NCBI RefSeq assembly: GCF_901538355.1
Contig: NZ_LR593887.1
Coordinates: forward strand, 6,362,920 to 6,426,919
Length of the DNA stretch: 64,000 bases
Source of the DNA: Tuwongella immobilis
GTDB taxonomy: Bacteria > Planctomycetota > Planctomycetia > Gemmatales > Gemmataceae
Reading direction: 5' to 3'
The notes under the pieces are model-generated. The model was not told the origin of the DNA and did no database searches. It saw only the letters and a list, made by a program, of their open reading frames with translations. The translations under genes and the position numbers were made by a program. Shown here piece after piece: positions 57,492 to 64,000 of the stretch; positions within the stretch are counted from its first letter, which is position 1, and every line of letters starts with the position of its first letter.

Positions 57492-60047
57492 ATGGTTGCG
57501 ACAACGGATGCCGACAATGATCTGCAATTGACCGACTCGAATGGGATGTTGTTCCCTCAGTACACGTCATTTGCAGCGATCTTCAATCAATTCTCACGAG
57601 CTTATTCCCATCGTTGGGATGAGGCCATTCGCCACAGTGCCTCCAACGCTTTGGCAATGCGGCGGGACACGTTCATTCTGTCGCTCCTGCAGGAGCGACA
57701 ATTGCCGGTAACGGCGATGAACTGGTCGATCATCCCGGAAGATGAGAACGACGCGAACCAGGTGCAGATCTGCGGCACGCTGACCAAGATCGTCGAACGC
57801 ACCCCGCGCTGGCAGTCGATGCTGCTCAACCTGCAACAGGCTCTGTGGTACGGTCGATATGGCGTGCAGATCGTGCCGAAGGTCTGCGAGGTGATGGGCC
57901 AGCGCCGATGGGTCGTTGGTGAGCACAGCCCGGTGAATGGCGACAAGATCCAGTATCAGTGGGATGGCACCCCGCTGGTGTTCCTGAACGCTTCAGAACT
58001 CGGATCGCGGTTCCAGTCGGAGGACATCGTCTACACCGACCGTGTGCCAGCGCTGCGCTTGCACCGCGATGAGTGGCGATCGCGGTTCATCATTCACAAG
58101 CACCTGTCGGATGATGCTGATTTTTTCGAAGGCGAGATGGCAGGCGGCGTTCATGGTGTCGGCCTCCGCAGCCAGGTCTATTGGACTTGGTGGCTCCGGG
58201 ACGAATTCTTGGCCTGGGCCACCGACTTCATGCAGAAGGTCGGCACGCTGGGGCTGATGGTCTTCTATTACGAGATGGGGAACCCGAAGTCGCAGGAGGC
58301 GGCGGAGCGTGCGGCCCGTGATTGTTCTCGTCGCAATGCAATCACGATGCCCAGACCATCGGGCAGCTCGAAGGAGACTGCCAGTGCCGAACTGCTCCAG
58401 CCCACCAACACCGGGATCGAAACGCTCAAGGGCATGATCGCGGACTACTTCGAGTCGCATATCCAGCGGCTGATTGTCGGGCAATCCCTCTCGGGCAACG
58501 CAGGCAGCACGGGACTGGGCAGCGGTGTCAGTGACCTGCACGCCGACACGAAATACCAATTGCTCAAGTTCGACGCTGGCAATCTGTCCGGCACACTGAC
58601 CACCGATCTGGTCGGTCCGCTGATGCGTTGGAACTTTCCCTGGGCGAAGTTCGCGGCCCGTTTCCAGATCAATGTCCCAGACCCCAACAACAAAGAGCAG
58701 ATGGAGGCGGTCTCCAAGGCCAGTAGCCTCGGAGTCACATTCCGGGCCGATGATGTCCGCAAGCTCACCGGCATGGCCAAGCCAGGCCCAGACGATGAGG
58801 TGATTGGTCAGCAGCAGCAACAGTCCCCCGGTCTTGGGATGGCGGATGCCGACCCGCTCGCCCAGTTGCAGCGATCGGTGTCGATGCTGTATCAGCTCGT
58901 GGCCGAACGCATCCCGTGGCATTACGCGGAGCCACCCGAGGACCCGGAGTTTGAGCGGAAACACCCTCGGCGATCGGATGGCAAGTTTGGCAAAAAGGGA
59001 GCGCCTGGCGATGCGGGTGGATCCGACCCGCGTCCGACCGAGACACCCGCCCAGCGAAAGCGGCGGCTAACCCGCGACTCCATGGAGCAGCGCGAGCGTC
59101 GAGAGTTGCGGGACCATTGGAACCGCATCCGGGCCGAAGGGCTCGGTAATGTCGACGATGTGCCGTGGGCGCTGGCGTACCTCGGCAGTCGCAGCGTAAA
59201 GACGTTGGAGAAGTTGGCCAAGGAAACGCTGCCACCTGATGTCAAAGCGTATGTGCGTCAGATTTTGGATGATAAGACCAGGGTGCGAATCGTCGATTAC
59301 GCAGCGGCCGAGAAAGCCTTCAGTGACTTTTTTGGGCATCCGGTTGATGTCTCGACAATCAAAGCCTTGGCATGGGGCCGGGATGGCACCGATGCTGAGC
59401 TGCAAGTTTCGTTCTTCCGCGGCGCTATATCGCTGGATTTGCTGTCGTCCGACACCAGAGAAGATCGTGATTTTGAAGCCCATCGCACAATCCGTCGTGA
59501 CGATGACGGATCGATTGTGCTTGACAACGATGTTGCACGGATCGGAAAGAAATCGCGGTTGCGTGGGATGGCGGCGGAATGCCTGCTTGACCAGGCACAA
59601 GCCGCCGAGAAACTCGGCATCGATCGTATTGAAACGTTTGCTGCCGGGTATAAATCAAAGGATGTACCGTACAACGGATATTACACCTGGGCTAGATGTG
59701 GCTACCTTGGGAAAATGACGGATGAACAATTTTCAGAATTACCTCATGAGTTCCAGCGGCTGATGGGGCGATCCCGATCGATCCAGACGCTGATGGCGTT
59801 GCCCGGCGGCCGCGATGCCTGGAAAGAGTTTGGCAGCGGATTTATTGGCATTTTCAGCCCCAAAGCCAAATCAAGGTCACGAAAGATCCTAGAAGCGTAT
59901 GTGGAGGAGCGACGGCGTGAGCGAGCAACCGGCCAACCGCGACAAAAGAAACGATCGCGCCCCCCTATTCACCGACCAAGAACGTCAGCAGATTCAACGT
60001 CAACGCGACCTGAAACGTCAGGCAGTGGAAGCTTTGCTACGTCGTGA
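57492..60047 (+). CDS. phage portal protein (DUF935-like) with an additional C-terminal domain, 851 aa
   Basis: Residues 1-470 resemble Mu-gp29-type portals: FSRAYSHRWDEAIRHSASNALAMRRD, the QPTNTGIETLKGMIADYFESHIQRLIVG segment near 315 and LVGPLMRWNFPW near 375. A linker HYAEPPEDPEFERKHPRRSDGKFGKKG near 475-500 is followed by an extra domain (about 505-840) containing DFFGHPVDVSTIKALAWG, RGMAAECLLDQAQAAEKLGIDRIETF and NGYYTWARCGYLG. This domain is not part of normal portals; it recalls modules attached to phage head proteins, with no assigned activity. The last 44 codons overlap the next gene. ATG 57492 after GGGGG; ATG 57486 is the alternative. Confidence 0.82.
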   Translation: MVATTDADNDLQLTDSNGMLFPQYTSFAAIFNQFSRAYSHRWDEAIRHSASNALAMRRDTFILSLLQERQLPVTAMNWSIIPEDENDANQVQICGTLTKIVERTPRWQSMLLNLQQALWYGRYGVQIVPKVCEVMGQRRWVVGEHSPVNGDKIQYQWDGTPLVFLNASELGSRFQSEDIVYTDRVPALRLHRDEWRSRFIIHKHLSDDADFFEGEMAGGVHGVGLRSQVYWTWWLRDEFLAWATDFMQKVGTLGLMVFYYEMGNPKSQEAAERAARDCSRRNAITMPRPSGSSKETASAELLQPTNTGIETLKGMIADYFESHIQRLIVGQSLSGNAGSTGLGSGVSDLHADTKYQLLKFDAGNLSGTLTTDLVGPLMRWNFPWAKFAARFQINVPDPNNKEQMEAVSKASSLGVTFRADDVRKLTGMAKPGPDDEVIGQQQQQSPGLGMADADPLAQLQRSVSMLYQLVAERIPWHYAEPPEDPEFERKHPRRSDGKFGKKGAPGDAGGSDPRPTETPAQRKRRLTRDSMEQRERRELRDHWNRIRAEGLGNVDDVPWALAYLGSRSVKTLEKLAKETLPPDVKAYVRQILDDKTRVRIVDYAAAEKAFSDFFGHPVDVSTIKALAWGRDGTDAELQVSFFRGAISLDLLSSDTREDRDFEAHRTIRRDDDGSIVLDNDVARIGKKSRLRGMAAECLLDQAQAAEKLGIDRIETFAAGYKSKDVPYNGYYTWARCGYLGKMTDEQFSELPHEFQRLMGRSRSIQTLMALPGGRDAWKEFGSGFIGIFSPKAKSRSRKILEAYVEERRRERATGQPRQKKRSRPPIHRPRTSADSTSTRPETSGSGSFATS

Positions 60048-61902
60048 TATGCCAACTTATTCCCGGCTGCTGCATCAGTTGTCAGTGATGGTAAATCACA
60101 CCGGACTTGCAGAGGAAGGCAGCCTGTACCGACGCGGCGAACGCGATCCCGACGCGGTTGGCCCGGTCCATTATGACGCGGAGTTCGAGGCCAAGCATCC
60201 CCGCGACCATGGCAAATTCGCATCCAAGCCTGGGGCGCGTGGCAAGTCGCCAGCCAACCGAGCGCGGCAAAACATCCATGCCGTCGGCCGCCGGGGAGCG
60301 GCAAAGCTTGCAGTGCATTTGGCCAAGCGATTGGGCAGCAGTCGCGTGGGTCGATTGGTGGCGAAGCTGGAACATAAGGTGATGATCCTGGCCCATACCA
60401 CCCGCAAGGTGGCTCGCCAAGCAGCGCGGGAACAAGGGTTGCCACCGGAACACATCAAGCGTGTGTCGAAGATCCTTGCGGTGGCCGACTTCATCGGCAG
60501 CTATGCCACCAGCGCCGGTGGGCTGGTCGTGGGCGGTGCCATTGCGGGCAAGCCCGGTGCCGTGGTGGGCAAGCTGCTCGGGATGGGCATCCCCATCGGC
60601 AGCGCGGCCTATCTCGCGTACTCCACCGCTCGCAACCCGATGGCCACCATCCGAGCGGCGCAGAAGTTGGTCAAGGGAGCCATCCACGAAGACGATCTCG
60701 AACACCACAGCCGCGACCAGGAATTGTCCAACGCCGCATTGCTGCTGGACTCGATCAGCCAGCAGTGGAATCCGGACTGGTACACCGCGCTGCTGCATGC
60801 TGGCCTGGATCACACCGGTGGGGATGTCCCGCGTGCCGTCCGGATCGCTGACTTCCTGACAGCGCACAACCCGCAAGCGGTGATGCCATATCAGGGTTAT
60901 GACGAGCAGGCTGAGCTTTGGCTATATGCCCGTGACTTTTCGAAGAGCGCAGCAGCAGTTCAGGACACCGCACCGAATGGCCGCTTAGCCTGGATCAGCC
61001 GTAAAACCGGAAAGGTGCTCAAGTACATCAGCTCACTTTCACAAAAGCTCAGCAAGCAAAACATTCAAAACCGAATGGGCTCGGTTGGTCGAAAGGGGCT
61101 TTCCAATCTCACACAGCGAAAGTTGAAGTGGACCGGAGATGTGATCGCAGACGCTGGGTATTGGACCTCACTTGTCAACGCAAATCAGTCCAAGCGAGCT
61201 GGTGCCAAACTTGCAAACCAAGCAAACACAGCCGCCGAGCACCTGATCCACACCGTACTTGGGGGCGAAGAATCGGGTTGGGACTACCATGCAAACGGCC
61301 CGATCGATATATTCGGGGTCGTTGAGCGTGAGCAAAAACGCTATGGCATGATCGTGGATACCAAGTTCCTCTTTGGCGGCGGCGATCGTGTTGCCGGTGA
61401 CAAAATCAACCGCCGGAGCAAACTGAAACAGTTGGCACTTGATCCCGATCGTATGCTGATCGCCCACGTTGCAATCAGCATGGGTGGCCCAGACGGAACA
61501 GGTCCCAAAGGTGTGTGGATCAAGTTCGGGATGGGCGAATCATTTAAGCTCGGCGAGTCTTTGGATGGTGATATGATTCACCAAGCACGCAAGATCTGGG
61601 ATGGGCCGATGGATGAGAACACCTTCCACGATCCACGCAATATCGCCCAGCTCCGAGCGAATCTCCAACAGGCCATGCTCACGGTCGATGTCCATAAGGT
61701 GATTGCCATGAACAAAGAAAATGCGGAACAGGTGACTCGAAACGAAGCCAAGGAATTCGCGGCCACCCAAGCTGCCGGAGCCAAGGTGACTGGCAAAGCT
61801 GATGCGGGAATCGACGATCATATCGAAGCGATGACCGACGAACAGCGGCAGATGTATTTCGAAAAACTTCAAGCGAAATTGCAAGCCACCAAGAAAAGCT
61901 AA
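59917..61902 (+). CDS. phage head-associated protein with linker motif, Gly-rich membrane segment and nuclease-like C-terminus, 661 aa (GTG start)
   Basis: The GTG at 59917 has GGAGGAG upstream; it overlaps the portal frame by 131 bases, and an ATG at 59899 is possible. Near residues 78-105 it repeats the portal's linker (HYDAEFEAKHPRDHGKF). Residues 190-245 are glycine-rich and hydrophobic (GGLVVGGAIAGKPGAVVGKLLGMGIPIGSAAYLAY), suitable for membrane insertion. Near 430-520 it has AEHLIHTVLGGEESGWDYHANGPIDIFGVV and GMIVDTKFLFGG, with Asp and an xxDTK that could be a PD-(D/E)xK nuclease core. A charged C-terminal tail follows. It may be an internal head protein delivered to the cell, or a toxin; both are inference. 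Confidence 0.6.
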   Translation: MSEQPANRDKRNDRAPLFTDQERQQIQRQRDLKRQAVEALLRRDMPTYSRLLHQLSVMVNHTGLAEEGSLYRRGERDPDAVGPVHYDAEFEAKHPRDHGKFASKPGARGKSPANRARQNIHAVGRRGAAKLAVHLAKRLGSSRVGRLVAKLEHKVMILAHTTRKVARQAAREQGLPPEHIKRVSKILAVADFIGSYATSAGGLVVGGAIAGKPGAVVGKLLGMGIPIGSAAYLAYSTARNPMATIRAAQKLVKGAIHEDDLEHHSRDQELSNAALLLDSISQQWNPDWYTALLHAGLDHTGGDVPRAVRIADFLTAHNPQAVMPYQGYDEQAELWLYARDFSKSAAAVQDTAPNGRLAWISRKTGKVLKYISSLSQKLSKQNIQNRMGSVGRKGLSNLTQRKLKWTGDVIADAGYWTSLVNANQSKRAGAKLANQANTAAEHLIHTVLGGEESGWDYHANGPIDIFGVVEREQKRYGMIVDTKFLFGGGDRVAGDKINRRSKLKQLALDPDRMLIAHVAISMGGPDGTGPKGVWIKFGMGESFKLGESLDGDMIHQARKIWDGPMDENTFHDPRNIAQLRANLQQAMLTVDVHKVIAMNKENAEQVTRNEAKEFAATQAAGAKVTGKADAGIDDHIEAMTDEQRQMYFEKLQAKLQATKKS

Positions 61903-61930
61903 GGCCATTCCCATCGACGGATGATCCGCG

Positions 61931-61981
61931 TTCAGGCGGGGCAATCTTCGGGAAACAACTCCCGATATTGCCCCGCCTGAA
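61931..61981 (+). terminator. terminator-like hairpin after the head-associated gene
   Basis: 15-bp perfect stem TTCAGGCGGGGCAAT / ATTGCCCCGCCTGAA with a small inner GGG/CCC pairing. It is followed by ATTCATTTC rather than a pure U-run. It lies in the 136-base gap before the next structural gene. Confidence 0.7.
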
Positions 61982-62038
61982 TTCATTTCACGGTCTGCGT
62001 GAACAATCCAAGAAATCCCACTTGGAGAACGCAAGACG

Positions 62039-63412
62039 ATGGCAATCACATTGACGGGCACTGGCGGGCTGTTCACGCGGCTGGGCAAGATCGGCAAGGC
62101 GATCCGCGACATCAACACGTTCCAGGGGACCACGGCCCCAGCGTTCATCTCCGGGATCATGGGCCAATACGACTCGCTCCGGCCCGCTGTCGCCGATGTG
62201 CCGCCGTTGCAGTCGAAAGTGCAAGGAGATGTCGCGCTGATCCTGCCGACGCTCCAAGCGGTCGCGCGTGAGACGCTCTATCAGATGGTGCTGGCTGACA
62301 CTCCATCGGCATCCCTTTCCCTCGAAACACAACTCCGCGAACTCGTCCGACAGATGAACGGCGGCCCTACCACAGTCAAAGCCTCGACGGTCGGCTTGTC
62401 AGTGGGTTCGCTGTCGATCGGCTCGCCAAGCTGGAACGGTGTCCTGGTCACCAGCACCAAGCGCGGCGATGGGTTGGTGCAAGAACTGATCATCCCCGAA
62501 GTGGGTCGGTTGGTCTGCTCGCAGGATTCGCAGACGGGCGGCGCCACAGCAGGCAACGAGGTGTTCACGTACACCGGCGAGCCCGCATCCACCTCGGCGT
62601 GGGACTCCGGCTGGCCGGAAGGTTCCGGCGCGGCAACCAGCCTCACCGCGATCGATGGTGGCGAGGATGCTGGCTTGAATCTGCTCACCAACAGCGACTT
62701 CGAGACGTTTGTCAGCAACACGCCATCGCGTTGGGTCTTGGGCGGCGCCTATGCGGGAACGCTGGTTCGAGAGTCTACCGCACAGTTCTTCGATGGTGCC
62801 AAGTCGGTCGAGTTCGTCGGCGATGCCACGACCAATCTCCAGATGGAGCAGACGTTCGCGGACTCGATCAATGGCACCAGCAGTGTGCTATTCCCCGAGC
62901 GATCGTATGCGATCAATCTGTGGCTGAAGGTCAACTCGGTGCCTGCTGCGGGTGTGATCACGGTCTCGCTGGTCGATGGCAGCGGCACGGTCATCAATGA
63001 TTCGCAAGGGACGGCAAACAGCTTCACGATCTCCGCGCCTGGGCTGACCACCAGTTGGGCCAGTCGAACGGGTGTGTTCCGCCTGCCTCGCGTGCTGCCG
63101 GACGTGGTGAAGCTCCGCATCCGCGCCACCACGGCGATCAGCTCGGGCACATCGGTGTTCATGGACCGCGCCGCGATGGGCAGCATGGTGACGCTGTATG
63201 CAGGTGGCCCGCTGGCCGCGATCTTCAGCGGCAGCTCGAAGTTCATCGGCGGGGATGGCTGGGAGATCACGGCCACGAATGACCGTGGTGGCGCGACGCT
63301 GGGAAGCACGTTCCAGGCTTTGTTCGATCGCCTGTTCGGGACACGGCAGCTTGGCATTTTGTTGCCCAGCGCGGGTAGCCCAACGATCGCTGACACGCTG
63401 ATCACCAGCTAA
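62039..63412 (+). CDS. probable phage structural protein, 457 aa
   Basis: Starts MAITLTGTGGLFTRLGKIGKAI, a phrase common to phage virion proteins of planctomycetes and others. The middle (about 70-200) is Ser/Thr/Gly-rich. The second half contains a carbohydrate-binding-like beta-sandwich: NLLTNSDFETFVSNTPSRWVLGGAY, then NLQMEQTFADSINGTSSVLF and SYAINLWLKVNS. It lies where the capsid genes usually are, so it may be a capsid decoration, fibre or major capsid-like protein; no capsid fold is obvious. ATG at 62039 after GGAG. Confidence 0.6.
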   Translation: MAITLTGTGGLFTRLGKIGKAIRDINTFQGTTAPAFISGIMGQYDSLRPAVADVPPLQSKVQGDVALILPTLQAVARETLYQMVLADTPSASLSLETQLRELVRQMNGGPTTVKASTVGLSVGSLSIGSPSWNGVLVTSTKRGDGLVQELIIPEVGRLVCSQDSQTGGATAGNEVFTYTGEPASTSAWDSGWPEGSGAATSLTAIDGGEDAGLNLLTNSDFETFVSNTPSRWVLGGAYAGTLVRESTAQFFDGAKSVEFVGDATTNLQMEQTFADSINGTSSVLFPERSYAINLWLKVNSVPAAGVITVSLVDGSGTVINDSQGTANSFTISAPGLTTSWASRTGVFRLPRVLPDVVKLRIRATTAISSGTSVFMDRAAMGSMVTLYAGGPLAAIFSGSSKFIGGDGWEITATNDRGGATLGSTFQALFDRLFGTRQLGILLPSAGSPTIADTLITS

Positions 63413-63423
63413 GGAGTCCGCCT

Positions 63424-63924
63424 GTGGCGATTGAGTATGGGCTACCCACCACCCCACCTGAGGTTCTCGCGGCGGTGGAAACCTGGCTGGTCTCGAAGGC
63501 GATCCTGCCCGCCCACCTGATTTTCGCCACGGTGGCACCGATCGACGAGCTGGAAGGACAGCCACCTGGCGATCGCTTTGTCACACTCGCAATCCCGAAG
63601 CTGACAGCCGCCATGGGCGACCAGATCGGTGGTGGGCGATACCCAGTGACCATGCAGGGCGAGTTGGAAATCACAGCGTGGGCCCGGTTGGACGTCGACC
63701 AATACTTGCGTGCCCGCAATCATCTGCAATCACCACTCGGGGCTTGGGCGTTGGTGGGTTCGATTGCGACCATTGTCCAGACAGACTTCCAGTCGCTGGG
63801 CAAATCGATCCTGGCCGAACCGTTGCGGCTGAAGTCGATTGAAGCGCAGCAGACCAAGACGCGGTCGCTTCACCGGGTGCGGATGACCTTGGAATTTGGT
63901 CTGGTGCTTAAGGTGGCAACATGA
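63424..63924 (+). CDS. phage head-tail or tail completion-like protein, 166 aa (GTG start)
   Basis: GTG at 63424 after AAGGAGTCC. A mixed alpha/beta protein opening with AIEYGLPTTPPEVLAAVETWL and containing RFVTLAIPKLTAAMGDQIGGGRYPVTMQGELEITAWARLDVDQYLRARNHL, the layout of minor tail or head-tail joining proteins encoded between head and tail genes. No family can be named with certainty. It is followed by an ATGA overlap with the next gene. Confidence 0.6.
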   Translation: MAIEYGLPTTPPEVLAAVETWLVSKAILPAHLIFATVAPIDELEGQPPGDRFVTLAIPKLTAAMGDQIGGGRYPVTMQGELEITAWARLDVDQYLRARNHLQSPLGAWALVGSIATIVQTDFQSLGKSILAEPLRLKSIEAQQTKTRSLHRVRMTLEFGLVLKVAT

Positions 63925-64000
63925 GTGATGCGATTGAGATCAGCTTGACGTCCTACGATGAATATCGCGGCGGACAGCGTCAACGCAGGAAATTTCATTT
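63921..64000 (+). CDS. truncated phage gene (N-terminus only)
   Basis: ATG at 63921 overlaps the previous stop (ATGA). Only the first 26 codons are in the window (MSDAIEISLTSYDEYRGG and so on). Product unknown. Confidence 0.5.
   Translation, partial: MSDAIEISLTSYDEYRGGQRQRRKFH

Larger units (their letters stand above)
42981..64000. mobile_element. tailed-phage prophage, left part (right end beyond window)
   Basis: From the integrase rightwards the window holds a lysogeny switch, early regulators, recombination and replication genes, and a packaging and head module, in the order usual for temperate siphophage-like elements. Almost all genes from 45317 on are on the plus strand with ATGA overlaps. 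The left border is set only by where the integrase frame meets host-like sequence (about 42980-43260); attL itself was not identified and no tRNA gene is at the junction. The right attachment site is outside the window. Confidence 0.85.

Overview
The window (about 60% G+C) looks like a chromosome fragment from a Gemmataceae-type planctomycete (Gemmata/Tuwongella relatives). The evidence is family content: a DUF1559 prepilin-like protein, a TIGR02996-type repeat-companion protein, a PEP-CTERM exported protein, a DUF1080/FG-GAP protein, a serine/threonine kinase with WD40 repeats convergent with an ECF sigma factor, and a sulfatase. The organism is inferred from these families; no marker was compared.

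Host part, 1 to about 43,000. It starts in the 3' end of alaS, then a small unknown gene. A minus-strand block follows (1,290-15,534): an endonuclease III-uracil-DNA glycosylase fusion; a membrane-anchored HEAT-repeat protein with a haem motif; a GTPase fused to a parallel beta-helix; a GAP1-like GTPase-associated protein; a formylglycine-enzyme-like protein; a vWA-like protein; a TIGR02996 protein; and an MFS transporter. The genes at 6,291-12,548 resemble the GTPase-centred conflict-type systems known from comparative genomics and are the best candidate for an undescribed host system. Next come rpsR, a metallophosphoesterase, ilvN, recD2, tpx, a dimethylformamidase-like gene, csrA with a long leader, a sulfatase, argG, a JAMM peptidase and a DUF1559/lipoprotein pair.

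Prophage part, about 43,000 to beyond 64,000. A minus-strand tyrosine integrase reads in frame into a host gene, which places the left junction near 43,000. A divergent lysogeny switch (S24 repressor minus; KilA-N plus, behind a near-consensus promoter) opens a rightward array of tightly overlapping genes: helix-turn-helix regulators with copies of a 14-bp palindrome, an excisionase-like protein, a dNTP-pyrophosphohydrolase-like protein, two tandem sigma factors, small zinc-ribbon proteins, an AAA/RecA-like ATPase with a YqaJ exonuclease, a replication protein whose gene carries 12-bp iterons like a lambda origin, RusA, a phage CsrA and a TGT/DpdA-like candidate. The packaging and head module follows: terminase small and large subunits, a portal protein with an extra C-terminal domain, a second large protein sharing the same linker with a nuclease-like C-terminus, and further structural genes. 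The right end, lysis genes and most tail genes lie outside the window.

Start codons were chosen from Shine-Dalgarno-like sequences and ATGA-type overlaps. Function calls rest on motifs read by eye and recall of families; no database search was run.
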